A stretch of 64,000 nucleotides of DNA, from positions 3,720,001-3,784,000 of the forward strand of contig NC_088935.1 of the NCBI RefSeq assembly GCF_033473495.1, read 5' to 3'. The notes under the pieces are model-generated. The model was given only the letters and a program-made list of their open reading frames with translations. It searched no databases and was not told where the DNA came from. Below are positions 40,136-51,190 of this stretch, one piece after another (position 1 is the first letter of the stretch; each line of letters starts with the position of its first letter). This DNA is from Cercospora beticola (lineage: Eukaryota > Ascomycota > Dothideomycetes > Mycosphaerellales > Mycosphaerellaceae). The position numbers and the translations under genes were made by a program.

Positions 40136-42052
40136 ATGGCATTACGTTTTGACGATCAGGTCATCGTCGTGACTGGAGCTGGCTCGGGCTTGGGAAAAGC
40201 GTACGCGTTATTCTTCGCTTCTCGAGGTGCATCTGTTGTGGTAAATGACAGTGATTCATCGGTAGGTGTTGATTGAAGTTTGCGTTCGAATTGAATGCAG
40301 CTGACCTTTTCAGACCGCCTCACAAGTAGTTCAGCAGATCATCCAAGCCGGAGGCAAAGCAGTACTAGACAGCAACAGTGTCGAACAAGGAGACAAAATC
40401 ATCGATACTGCTCTCAGTAAATTCGGTGCCGTACACGTCTTGATCAATAATGCTGGCATACTTCGCGACATTTCCTTCGGGAAGATGACAGACGAGCAGT
40501 GGGACTCGGTCCACGCCGTACACGTCAGAGGGACTTACAAAACTACGCAAGCAGCATGGAAAATATTTCGAAAGCAACAGTACGGCCGTGTGATACTCAC
40601 ATCTTCAGCTGCTGGACTGTACGGCTCTTTTGGTCAATGTAATTATTCGGCGGCAAAGTCAGCCATGATCGGTCTGGGCGAGACACTTGCCAAAGAAGGA
40701 GTGAAGTACAATATACTAACCAACATTATCGCTCCTATTGCTGCAAGTCGTATGACGGCCACAGTCATGCCTGAGAAAATGCTTCAACACCTTCCTCCTG
40801 CTTGGATCGTTCCATTGGTGGCTGTTCTTACACACAAGACAAATACAGAGAATGGTTCTCTCTTTGAGCTAGGAGGTGGTCATATGTCCAAGCTGAGATG
40901 GCAGCGAGCAGGCGGAGGTCTGCTCAAATGCGACGAAACGTTAACACCGGGTGCGATTTTGAAGCATTGGGATGCAGTGAACGACTTCTCTCAAGCCGAG
41001 TATCCCTCGACCGTGGCAGACCTTGTCTCCAAACTGAAAGAGTCTCAACGCCTGCCACCTAATCAGTCAGGGTCGGACGTCCGTTTCGACGGAAAGGTTG
41101 CTGTTGTCACTGGAGGAGGAGCAGGCCTTGGGCGACAATACTGTCTCTTGCTCGCAAAGCTCGGTGCCTCAGTTGTGGTCAACGACGCTGTGAATCCAGA
41201 AAGTGTCGTAGAGGAGATCCGTAAGAATGGCTATGGTCAAGCCATTCCTATCAAAGCTTCAGCAGAAGACGGAGAGCTCCTGATCAAGACAGCCATCGAT
41301 GCCTTCGGCCGCATCGATGTATTGATCAACAATGCAGGCATACTTCGAGACAAGTCGTTCCAAAACATGAACGACGAAGGCTGGGACGCTGTTTACAACG
41401 TCCATCTTCGCAGCACATACACAACCGCTCGAGCTGCTTTCCCATACATGAAAAAGCAAGGATACGGTCGTATCGTAAACACCACCAGTACCTCAGGAAC
41501 ATATGGTAGTTTCGGGCAAAGCAATTACGCTGCAGCAGTAAGTCGCAAATCACAACAACGTCTCCAGGTTCATCAACAGCATCCTGACTGCAACAGAAAA
41601 CCGGCATAGTCGGCTTCTCCAAATCCCTAGCCCTCGAAGGCAAAAAATACAACATCCGAGTCAATTGTATATCGCCATCAGCAGGAACAGCGCTCACCAG
41701 ATCCGTGCTTCCCGAAGAAGTCGCACAAGGCCGCAAACCTGATTACGTTGCACCGATCGTACTCCTACTGTGCTCGGACCAATTGCCTTCCGGCGTCGAT
41801 GGACAAATATTCGAGGCTGGCTGTGGTTGGCAAGCGCAGACAAGATTGCAGCGATCCAAGGGATATGATTTCAGTCTGAAGGATGGTGTCGCGTCTCCTG
41901 AAGATTTTCAGAAGAGATGGCACGATATTGTGGATTTTACGTCTCAGACTGCTGTTCCGGAGCTTGCTTCAGATACTCGGATGAGGATCATGGCGAATAT
42001 CGAGCGAACGGGCAAGCATGATGGCGTAGGCAAATCGGCAGTCAAGCTATGA
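40136..42052 (+). CDS. Fox2-like tandem 3-hydroxyacyl-CoA dehydrogenase lacking the hydratase domain
   Basis: Three exons (40136-40261, 40314-41537, 41597-42052), introns 52 and 59 bp, 601 residues. It contains two short-chain dehydrogenase domains in tandem, as in the peroxisomal multifunctional enzyme Fox2. Domain 1 has [20 protein letters not shown] and YSAAK. Domain 2 has [20 protein letters not shown] and YAAAK, whose Lys is joined across intron 2. Fox2 then continues into a 2-enoyl-CoA hydratase 2 (MaoC-like) domain for about 900 residues in total. Here the frame ends after domain 2 with SAVKL, so the hydratase domain is missing. Domain 1 also looks shortened after NIIAP. VKL is only PTS1-like. 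The missing hydratase could be supplied by the lyase-hydratase fusion at 18 kb or by a gene elsewhere. Confidence 0.92.
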
Positions 42053-42370
42053 TTCGAATAGATATATGAGGTATATTCCGTTAGTTCAACGTTGTTCATA
42101 CTTTCGTAAGACGTAGCGTCTGGCGCTCTGAGACTCTGAGCAGATGGGCGTCTGCTTGCACTGTAGTCACTCAACTCGGGATCATGGTCAGACAGGCTGG
42201 GGTGGAGATAGGTTTGAGGTACACTTTCATTTGCACCATATCCAATAACTATGTACGATAATATGTCGCGCTACCATTTTGGCAGCTAGCGTACTTCATC
42301 AGTCACAAGTTTCCACGTCACCACACACACCGAGCTTGCTTCGTACAACTTTGATTCGACCCCAGCCACT
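42053..42370. other. Intergenic, convergent 3' flanks
   Basis: Between the Fox2-like gene (+) and a small secreted protein (-). Nothing else is seen. Confidence 0.5.
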
Positions 42371-43023
42371 TCAGATGTTATAAGGATTTCCTGGAAGTTT
42401 GGCCAGAATTCCTCTTAGCCCAGGAAGAGTGTCGAGGCCTGGGAATGCTGGAATGACAGGAGTGTTCACTGGTACGCCTCCAATAGCTGATGGAACGAAA
42501 ACGTTCGCTCGGAGAATCTGCAGGCGACATGTCTCGAGGTCGAACTCGGCCGGTACGAGGATGTGTGCATTGACGGGGAAGTCCAGAACGTGGAGTGTTC
42601 CAAGGACGACGTCGGCGTCCATGAGGGTTGTGCCGTTGCCGTAGTCGGTATATTTGGATGTCACTTTGGTGAATAGTTGTCGGACGACGATGGCGAAGTT
42701 CTTGGTTGATGATGCGTCGAATCCGAATTCGACTGCAGGGGCGCCGTTTGCGCTGACTGTCGATCGAATGTCAGATATGTCCCGCAACGAAAAGCAGTCC
42801 AGGTGAAAGGGCTTCACATATGAACCAACTTACCGATTGCAGGACAGTCAGGTTCCAAAGGCATCCCTTGAATGCCTGCTGCTGACTTCAAGAAGTCCTT
42901 CTCGTTGAAGACGGCAGTGATGTATCGCATGACATTGATCCTATGCTCTGCTGTACAGAAGGCGGCTTGGGCAGAGCCGCCCGCAGCCCATGCGAATAAC
43001 GAAAGAGCCAAAGTGAACTTCAT
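42371..43023 (-). CDS. Small secreted protein, paralogue of the one at 31.8-32.4 kb
   Basis: Two exons (43023-42834 and 42756-42371; 77-bp intron) give 191 residues. MKFTLALSLFAWAAGGSAQA is a signal peptide. The mature part begins AFCTAEHRINVMRYI, has a MPLEPDCPAI segment at the intron, and later EFDLETCRLQ followed by a Pro/Val-rich tail ending GNPYNI. The cysteines and E-F-D-L-x-T-C match the smaller protein at 31781-32375, so both belong to one family of about 160-190 residues. The family is not one I can name. It lies just outside the acyl-CoA enzyme genes. Confidence 0.78.
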
Positions 43024-43504
43024 GGTGTGCAGTCGTGATGAATCGACCTTGCAGTTTCTCTTGCGAATAGTGACGATCGACAGGACCCCAGGTAGAGTTG
43101 AGGAATATATGTTCCAAGCAAGCATGGAGTTGTTCACTGCAGATCTTCAGTGAAGAGGGTCCGGAAACAGTCCGGAAACTTTGTTTGACAACTTCACTTT
43201 GATCGACAGTGGGGTTCGCCTTTGCCCGCACTCTGGATCCAGCTTTGATAGGCGAACCAGTGCGCCCATGTGCGTAAAAGCCGTTCGCACAACGACTAGT
43301 GAAGGGATCGACAACCCTAGTCGGACATAGGAACGCCCTGAACATCAGTACCCTCTCCATCAATCGGCAATGCCACGGTAGCACTTCTTGTAGCAGTGTA
43401 CTAATAAAGCTGCTGCTTACCCTTGTGGATCGCGCCTGATCTGTCACTTGCGAACTGACCGAAACACTTCTCTTGCCGTCTCTGCAGGTCTTCGAACAAG
43501 CGCC
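43024..43504. other. Intergenic, divergent promoters
   Basis: 480 bp between the secreted protein (-) and the hydrophobin (+). No feature recognised. Confidence 0.5.
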
Positions 43505-43900
43505 ATGAAGTCCATAATAATCGCTGCTCTCTGCGCAGTCGTCGCGGCCGCTCCACAAGGCTCGACTCCAGGCTCCTCTTCTGCCTGTCCAGCCGGCAGA
43601 ACCCCATACTGCTGTCAAATCCGAAGAACTCCTCAAACGCCAAGTACCGGTTGCGACTTTCGTAGGTGACACTGACCGTTTCGCTGCGAAGCAGTACTGA
43701 CGGACCTCTTCTCCAACAGCTCCGAGCCAGCCTGCTGATGGTAACATCTTCTTCTCGGAGTGTTCGAATATCAGCCGACAAGCTGCCTGCTGTACCAGTG
43801 TCTCCGTAAGTTTAAAGCTTCTGTGTCGGTTCTCAGGAGATTTCTGACCCTTCCACAGGCCAACGGTGCCGGGACAGCTTGCCAAGTGTATGTGCCATAA
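43505..43900 (+). CDS. Class II hydrophobin
   Basis: Three exons (43505-43661, 43720-43805, 43859-43900; introns 58 and 53 bp) encode a 94-residue secreted protein. A signal peptide (MKSIIIAALCAVVAAA) precedes eight cysteines at residues 28, 36, 37, 50, 67, 76, 77 and 89. The spacing C-x7-CC-x12-C-x16-C-x8-CC-x11-C is close to class II hydrophobins, amphipathic proteins that coat hyphae and spores or lower surface tension. None of the exons alone shows the pattern; it appears only after splicing. A class II member is the best reading; class I usually has a longer C3-C4 loop. An open frame on the opposite strand is a shadow. Confidence 0.88.
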
Positions 43901-45747
43901 TAGAGCGCAACGTCGAATGGGTGGTCACAGGCGTAGTGATGGTCTGCATCTTGTATCTTAGCTCGAGAACTTCCGAATATTTCGTTCTTGGTTGACATTC
44001 TTCTCCTGTGCGTCAGTCCTGTATGTGAAAAGAACTTGGTGCATTTCCATGTCTGAGAAATGGTTACCAATCACCCTCCGGCCCAGTACCACCAGCACAA
44101 GTCCGGCTCTGGACTGCAGCTGGAGTGTGAGAGGAAACTTTGCAAGTGTTCGAGCGGGTTCCTCCACCAGGAAAGGACTGCGAATTGATCACTGCACCTC
44201 AGAGCCATCGCCCGATATCCTACCTTTCTCCAGATCGATACAGCCTCCACAGTCTTCTGACTCAGCCACAGACGCAACCTGTGCTACAGTGCTCGGTCTG
44301 TGACATTTGCGAATGTACATTCTGCAGGTGACGTTGGATGCGCTCTGTCCGTTAATCGTGTCTTCCCTCGCCTCTTCGGTCTTACTCCAAAGTTGTCGAG
44401 CCTTCCAACAGTCAAGTTGAACTCATTGTACTGATATCTGACACTGTCTCTTGCCGCCCTGGGTCTTGGTGCATCTTGCCTTGGGCGCGTCGAATGCTCT
44501 TCTCGATGTTGCTGTTCTAGCCAATTCGGTCTGCTCGCGTTCCTGCACCAAAAACAGCACAGTACCTACGCTTCGCTATCGTGAGTGATGCGACAATGTC
44601 GCTGGAGTTTGTTGCTCGAGTTCGGAGGCACACATTAGCTCTCTGAGTCGAGCACGCAGACGCGTTTTTCGCTGGAGGCTTATGTCGATGATCTGGGCGC
44701 GACTGGAGTTCCAGAAAGCTGTCTCCTCGGACTTCGTACGCCCCAAGACGTGTGGTGTCCTTCACAGGCACAAAGTGTTGATGAAGGCACGCAGTTGATG
44801 CCCTGTAGCGGCCGGTCCCGCAGGGTATGCACCAAAAGTGCAATGTGCCACAAACGACAGAGGGAGGCCTGAGGCACGAACAATGCAATTCTGCTGCGAG
44901 TGGCTTTCCTCTCCTCATGCTTGTAACACCTCCCATTTCCAGCTCGGCATCGTTGCCCTCACATTGAGCACCGTGGTGACGCCAATACGGTATCCAACTG
45001 TGCCAATGCCTGCCTGAGCCAGCCATGCACGTGGTGCCGACCAAATCCAGACCGCGCCGTCTCGGCGGAGGAGCTCGATCAGACTTCTGCTGCAGATCTC
45101 TCCGTTCGCAGCCATGGTGGCGGCGGCCGAATGGCGTCTTCCGCAGCTGTTGGCGTCGGTGGTGACGAATGAGACGGCGCGCCTGCTGGGCTTGGAAGCG
45201 AGCAACGTGGAAACCACGTTTTGTGCTTTCCCCGATGAACCACTGACTTCTATTTCGGTTTGACATCCAACTCACGGCAACTACATGAGCACGTTTTTCA
45301 GCTACAGGTTAACTACAGGGGCGTCTTCGGATCGTTATCATCTTCTTCTCACGTCCAGAACTGGCATTGAAGGCACTCAGTGCGCAGTCGCGAATGCACG
45401 CTACTGTCTTCCAGACCAGCGCCCAGCTGAAAGTCTAATCGTGCAACAAAAGGTCCAGACGTCGACAAATAGGTAAGCCATTCGCAATTAGCGATCGTCC
45501 CTTATACTGTCCTCCTTACCCTATTCACGCCCAATTCGGACTCTGCACTTGCACAATCCAAGCAACGCGCGTCCGTGACAACAATGTTGGCAGCTCAGCG
45601 ACCGCAAGATGTGCGTGGTTTCGGCGAGCAAATCGTACACTCGTGGAGCGAGCATGTGGTACTTACGCAGAGCATATCTAAACTGCACGATTGGAGCTAA
45701 TTCAAGCACAGCCCAAATATCAAGGCTCCAGCTTTGTGTCTAGTGTC
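43901..45747. other. Long intergenic stretch, no supported gene
   Basis: About 1.85 kb. A 252-residue open frame on the minus strand (44517-45275) is rich in Arg, His, Cys and Trp and has no family features. A second minus frame at 44915-45217 has a mildly protein-like composition but no domain. I call neither. Upstream sequence near 45584 could hold a short 5' exon of the next gene, but splice sites are not convincing. Confidence 0.4.
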
Positions 45748-47013
45748 ATGACTATTACTCTGAATCCAACACGCGATGGCACCCCACGACGTATACCAAA
45801 GCTGGCCGTGAGGAACCGGACCAGCGAGCATTCGACCTCTCACGAGGATCTTAAACAACCGGATCACCAGCATCATGACCTGAGGGGTGCTGCAGAGCAG
45901 CAAAGCTCCTGCGACTCATTGCTCCATCCTGCGTTTCGCCGTGAGCCAGGCTCCACGCCTTCCACTCGCTCAGCAGTAACGACAACTCGAAGTTCTGGAA
46001 GAAGTAACTTGGAGGCGGAAGCTGCAAGTGGAAAAGTGCCAACGAAGCGGAAATCCAAAGGAGTTCTCGGCTTCCTCACGCTCAAGGAACCATCCATTTC
46101 GGCATTCGAGGAATTCGCAGAGCAAGAAAAGAAGAAGCTTGCATCGCAGAAGGGCTCCAATGTTCTGCGAGGTGTGAGTTCTCAAAAGCTTCCCGAGCAT
46201 GTGCCGAAAGTCAACAGCAAGTGGGACGGCCTGCCGGAATCGACAAAACGAAGCACAGCAGAGAAGGACAGTTCCGCTCGACACTCTGCAATGTCATTCG
46301 TTAGCAGCCGAAGCGGGACTTCCGATCGAGATAGCGTGCTGTCGAATGGACCAGCTTTTCCCTCATTGAGCTCACGAATGCGCCAGTCGAACGAGAAGCA
46401 TCGTCCCCTGACAACTACCACGGAGACTCGACTTGAGAGAGCAACAGCTTCTTTGGAACGGATCAAGCATTCGTCAGTCGAGGCCCTGCAGTCTGGATCG
46501 GGTGAACAGCGCCGCTCAGCTCGCGGATCTGAAGACTCAGGCTCCTTTTACAGCTTCTCATCACATCCCGATACTCCTCCCGGGCTAGAGCCCTCAACAT
46601 ATCCAAGCTCGGCGTGCACACCCACAACACCGGATAGCATGCCTCGGACGCCCAATCTCGAGAGCAATGTGACGATAGAGTCGAAACTTCATCCTCAATG
46701 CAATCCATGGAGCTCCAAAGCCGATGCGGCGCCATTTCAGAACTCCGATATCCGAGACTTTAGGCATGCCTCGAACTATCACGACAGAACTTGTTTTTCC
46801 AAACCTCACGTTAAAGGCAATGCTGCCCAAAGAACAAACGTAGCAGCTATCACTCCTCACAGCTCAGTGGCATCAAAAGACGTCGCTCCATGGGAAGCAT
46901 TCGAGCCTCCGAGTGACTCAGCTCAGGCTCCTCCACGAAGTACGACATCCAACAACCCAAGTGCTGGTCACAAATTATCGCAGCGATTCGGCGCCAAATT
47001 GGGCTTGAAGTAG
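45748..47013 (+). CDS. Unknown Ser-rich, largely disordered fungal protein
   Basis: 421 residues from the first in-frame ATG at 45748; the frame is open upstream only through non-ATG codons. Most of the sequence is Ser/Thr/Pro/Arg-rich and probably disordered, with many potential phosphorylation sites. One short segment is distinctive and likely conserved: KGVLGFLTLKEPSISAFEEF followed by AEQEKKKLA, roughly residues 100-130, which looks like an amphipathic helix with a binding role. The C-terminus ends LSQRFGAKLGLK. No domain is recognised and no function assigned. Confidence 0.7.
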   Translation: MTITLNPTRDGTPRRIPKLAVRNRTSEHSTSHEDLKQPDHQHHDLRGAAEQQSSCDSLLHPAFRREPGSTPSTRSAVTTTRSSGRSNLEAEAASGKVPTKRKSKGVLGFLTLKEPSISAFEEFAEQEKKKLASQKGSNVLRGVSSQKLPEHVPKVNSKWDGLPESTKRSTAEKDSSARHSAMSFVSSRSGTSDRDSVLSNGPAFPSLSSRMRQSNEKHRPLTTTTETRLERATASLERIKHSSVEALQSGSGEQRRSARGSEDSGSFYSFSSHPDTPPGLEPSTYPSSACTPTTPDSMPRTPNLESNVTIESKLHPQCNPWSSKADAAPFQNSDIRDFRHASNYHDRTCFSKPHVKGNAAQRTNVAAITPHSSVASKDVAPWEAFEPPSDSAQAPPRSTTSNNPSAGHKLSQRFGAKLGLK

Positions 47014-47287
47014 CGCTGGTGTCCATTCAAAGTGTTTCATGAATCATCTGGTAACAGTATTATACCCTTACGGCAGCACAAAACTGCGGCAGGCGCAAAA
47101 AGGAAGGAACACGGGACAGAACATAGGGCGCAGAAGCATTTAGCGTAGCATGGCGTCGGAGGGGTATCTGATCTAGCTAGCAGCATGTATGCTTGCTGTA
47201 TTAAGCCGTATTACTTCAATGACGAAAGATTGTCACTATGCATCTATTTTGCTTCATCGTGCACAATTCGTTCGCCCGTTCAACGCA

Positions 47288-48290
47288 TCACCCTGCCCAG
47301 CTCACACTTTTCACCAACTTCTGCCTCAATATTTCCAACCTCTCTCCCTTCTCCACCCATCTATCTTCCAGCCATTGTGCGAGCTCGGCGTCCGAATGCG
47401 GTAGGTCTGCTATCGCGTGCCGTGTGACGTGAACGTAAAAGGTATTTTGTTGGTCCAGCTTCGGTTGGGAAAGCGTTTGCCAGAATGTGGGTGGCTTCTG
47501 AAATTGCGGACTCCCTCCTTGTGGGTGGTGGGCATAAGCAATAGTAAGATCGTAGACAGCTTGCACGTGAGGCGTAGTTCTCAACTGTCTCACAGACGCG
47601 CAAAAGCCTTTGACACGAGGGTAGAGGACATGTTTCCCCAGCTGGCGATTATTGGCTTCGCACCATTTCTCTGCTGAGAGGCGTTTGGATGGCGTGTAGC
47701 GTGTTGCTTCGCTGAAGGATATGAGCCACATTGGCCACTTCCTTTCTTGCACGCCTTTGAAGACTCGATCCATTTCACGTTGGTCTGTCATCCAGTTGCG
47801 GCTGACGAGAGGCATGCCCATGGCCCAGAGGCCCCAGCCGAGAAATGGTACCCATTTGAGTTGCTGTTTGGCGAAATACCGACAGCGACCAAGCATTGAT
47901 TTCTGAAGAGCAAGGGCTTGAATACTGTAGAAATCGGCCCATTCGACTACATTACAAAATCCGTGTTAGGGCAGGGAAAATTCTACTGGGGGAATTCGCC
48001 TGAAGAAACACACCATGATTCGATATTACAATCGCACTCTCCCCCGGCGGAAGATCATCTGCACCCGAAACGATAATCTTGGCGCCATTTCTTCGCGTCA
48101 GGATACTTTGGATTCCGTTCCATACGGGCTCGGCGATTGCGGAGGAGAGGTCATATGCTAGGGTGGGCGCGATCGCGGAGAGGGGTAAGAGAGCGGAAAG
48201 TAAGATGTCGGCGATGAAGAGATGGATGAGCCATGGGATGAGGAAGATTGCAGATCGCAGGACCAGTGCGACCTGGTATATGGGTGCCAT
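47288..48290 (-). CDS. PlsC-type lysophospholipid acyltransferase
   Basis: Two exons (48290-48014 and 47946-47288; 67-bp intron) give 311 residues. The catalytic motif NHxxxxD appears only after splicing as NHVEWADF. Further acyltransferase blocks are the WGLWAMGMPLVSR segment, ISFSEATRYT in the place of the glycerol-phosphate-binding motif, and a C-terminal AVYDLTIAY block typical of the acyltransferase C-terminal domain. The N-terminus holds hydrophobic membrane segments (LVLRSAIFLIPWLIHLFI). It probably acylates lysophosphatidic or lysophosphatidylinositol-type lipids in the ER. It is divergent from the bZIP gene, with 1.25 kb between. Confidence 0.9.
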
Positions 48291-49542
48291 GGGGTTTGTG
48301 GAGCGTGCGGGCTATTTATACTGTATCACATACGTGCAGATGATGATGTGCCTCACGCAAGGAACGGAGTGGCAGCGGAAGAGCAAGAGGTCTTGGCAAG
48401 CACGGTCGAGCAGTTCGAGCTGCGAGGTACGTCATGTTCTCTTTATGCTTTCCCTTCACCGTTTCGGAAACCTCAACTCTATGTCTTGCGTGTCCTTCTG
48501 TCTCGCGCCTTTCCAGGCATAGCAAATACACAGCGAAAAACACGAAAACGAACTACTGCTGCAGCAGTTGTCTCCGCGGGACCACCACAAACAGCGACGG
48601 CGATCCTACAAACTTCACGGGTCCTGCCGCATCCAATCTGGCCCACGCCTGGGAGGCCAGCGAGGGCCTAGAACCGACCCGCCTCTCTGTGCAACACCAG
48701 ACTGCCTCTTAAACCGCGCATTCAGAACGCCAATCTTCCATATCTGATCATCTCGCATCGAGGTCCTCCCCTCTGTTCACATCCTACGACCCAGAAACGA
48801 TCCGCCAGGCAAACATTGTCATTGTTCTCGTGAGCGCGATAGCATCAGGACCACCCACCGGAAACACGCCTAAACGGCACAAGCACACAGCCCCAAGCCC
48901 CCAAGCAAACAACCACTCACCACAGACCTTTCGCACAGTTCGGACCCGGACCCGCGACTTCGAAGGAAGGGCAAGCATCTGCATCTGCAGAACTATCCCA
49001 CCGAGCCTCACATTCCAAATCTCGAACACTCACACATCTTACCTCCCGTATACAACAACGCACAACCACTCATTTCAATCACCCGCCCGATGTACTCAAG
49101 CACAGCGTGAGACGCACTCGTTTCAGACTGCAGCAGGCAAACGTCGGACCTTACCATATTCGACTTCCCGTGTGCGACATAGGTACGCTCCATCCTGTTT
49201 GTGTGCGGTCACACGTGCGTTTCCTTTTTGTTTGATTTTAGCTATCCCTTGGGTGAACCGAGGTGAGGCAAACTTATGCGCAGGCCGATGCTGCGGCGGG
49301 AAGGATTTGTGTTTGTGCCGCTTTTTTGTTTGAACTTGCTTGTGTACTTGTTGTGCCTGCTTCCGAGCGATCGGTTGGTGAGGGTTGTGGAGAGATGATA
49401 TGAGATTTGTTCGTTGCGCTTTGTGGTGCTTTTGATCTTGTTTGAGAAGACTTCAGTGTTTGTCGACTTTGACAGGAGACTAATCTGTGAGAATTCAGTC
49501 TGAGAACGGTGACAATTGCAGCGAAGACGCTCGAATTTCGAT
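48291..49542. other. Divergent promoter region, acyltransferase / bZIP
   Basis: About 1.25 kb. The half near the bZIP gene is C/A-rich then T-rich, as in long fungal 5' leaders of regulators. Short open frames occur, none supported. Confidence 0.45.
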
Positions 49543-51190
49543 ATGGCGACGTATAGCTCTGGACATCATGCTATGCACCATGGCCTCCCTCAGGTCGGTC
49601 AGCTGGATCAGGAAAGCTCATACGGTGCGTGTCATCTTAGCTCGGTCTTGATCTCCATCCGGAAGGCTTCGCAGTCACGCAGCATAATGCTACTGGGTGC
49701 TTTGACTTGCAAGTCGAAGGTCGGAGAAGAGTTCGAAGTGTCAAACATTCGTCGGGGCCTCTTCGGCAAACATGCTGACATGTGTCTCCTTGCCAGAACC
49801 TACTTCATCAGCGAGTGACAGCAAAAGTCCTCTTGGATTGAGCTTTTTCAAGAATCTCAACCCTGAGAAGAAGCAGACCAAAGGTAGGAGAATTGTGTGA
49901 AGTTCCCGATGCTCTTGAGCTAAAGTTTGCGTGCAGATGGACAACCTCCCAAACGAAGAGGCCCAAAGCCGGATAGCAAGCCGGCCTTGACAAGACGGCA
50001 AGAACTGAACCGACAGGCTCAGAGGTATGCTTCTGTCATTAACGGCTGCCGCGACTCAGTCTGACTTTCTCAGAACACATCGCGAACGCAAAGAAATGTA
50101 CATCAAAGCCCTCGAACAAGAAGTACTTCGACTCAAAGAGCTCTTTACCCAAACGGCGCGTGAACGAGATGCTGTCAACGAAGAGAACCGCAAACTGAAG
50201 GAGCTGTTAATGCAACATGGCATCTCCTACGATTTCGGAACTACACCAATCAAGTTCCAACGCGCAGAGAGCGCATACGGGCAGAGTTCCAGTGGCAGTA
50301 TATCTGGCAGCTATCGCGGCACATCTGACAGCACTGGCCTCAGCCCGCCAACGATGCCCAATCAAATGGCGCATCCTCAACATTACGCCAACATGCAACC
50401 CAATCAAATACGCAACATGGCGCAAATGCCCACCAGCCGCCTCGACTACGACTCAATAGGCATCGACTTTGTCTTAACGTATGACTCCCAAGGCAACCCC
50501 ATCCAATTCCCTGGTCCATCAAACCCATACCCATCGCCACCACCTCAAACCTAGCGCAGCTGCGAGGTATGCAGAACCCACAAGAAGATCCACCTCAACT
50601 GACAGCTCACATGTTACGCAGGCTCGAACGCCCCTGCATGGATCACATGCAATACCTCCTCGTCCGCTCGCACAATCCCGAAGGCAAAGGATTCAATCAT
50701 CCGATGGAGAATCCTGATGATGGTCAGATTGAACATATGTCGGGTCATGCGTTGATGGGTACTAGTGCGCCGTGGTCGCATATTAAGGATACGCCGAAGG
50801 AGAATTATCCGCATCAGATGCCATCGGATATGAGTAATCAGAGTTTGGCGAAGCTGTTGGATCTCAGTTCGAGGTTGCCGATTGATCGGGAAGGGGAGAT
50901 TACGCCGATTATGGCGTGGACGATGATTTTCACGTGTGAGAGGATTGGGGAGTTGGTGGAGAAGGATTTTGAGAGGTTGAAGCATGGGTTGGTGGGGAAG
51001 GTGAGGTGTTATGGGTAAGTTTCCTTGCTTTGATGCCTGTTGGCATGATTTTTTTGGTTGCTGACGAAGAGTTTTACTCAGATTCGGAGCTGTGCTCGAA
51101 GAATTCGAAGTTCGGGATGCGTTGAATGGGGTTCTGGCCGAGAAGGACATTGTTCCGGCCATGTCGAATGCGATGTTCGTTTCTCAGTAA
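49543..51190 (+). CDS. Yap-like bZIP transcription factor
   Basis: Six exons (49543-49624, 49797-49883, 49937-50024, 50074-50478, 50622-51014, 51082-51190) join to 387 residues. The basic region crosses intron 3: RRGPKPDSKPALTRRQELNRQAQR then THRERKEMYIKALEQEVLRL. It has the NxxAQ signature of fungal Yap/Pap1 factors, but His replaces the usual Phe of NxxAQxxFR. Leu heptads follow (LEQEVLRLKELFTQTARERDAV). The C-terminal half (ERPCMDHMQYLLVRS, TPIMAWTMIFTCERIGELV) is a conserved domain of unknown role. Intron 4 (143 bp) can be read through: retention gives about 25 further residues then a stop, deleting the C-terminal domain. Confidence 0.9.

Noticed and set aside
40136..42052. Two separate short-chain dehydrogenase genes
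   Set aside because: Both domains lie in one continuous exon without stop or start between them and follow the Fox2 domain order.
44517..45275. 252-residue open frame on the minus strand
   Set aside because: Arg/His/Cys/Trp-rich composition with no domain, signal or splice logic; a chance frame in GC-balanced DNA.
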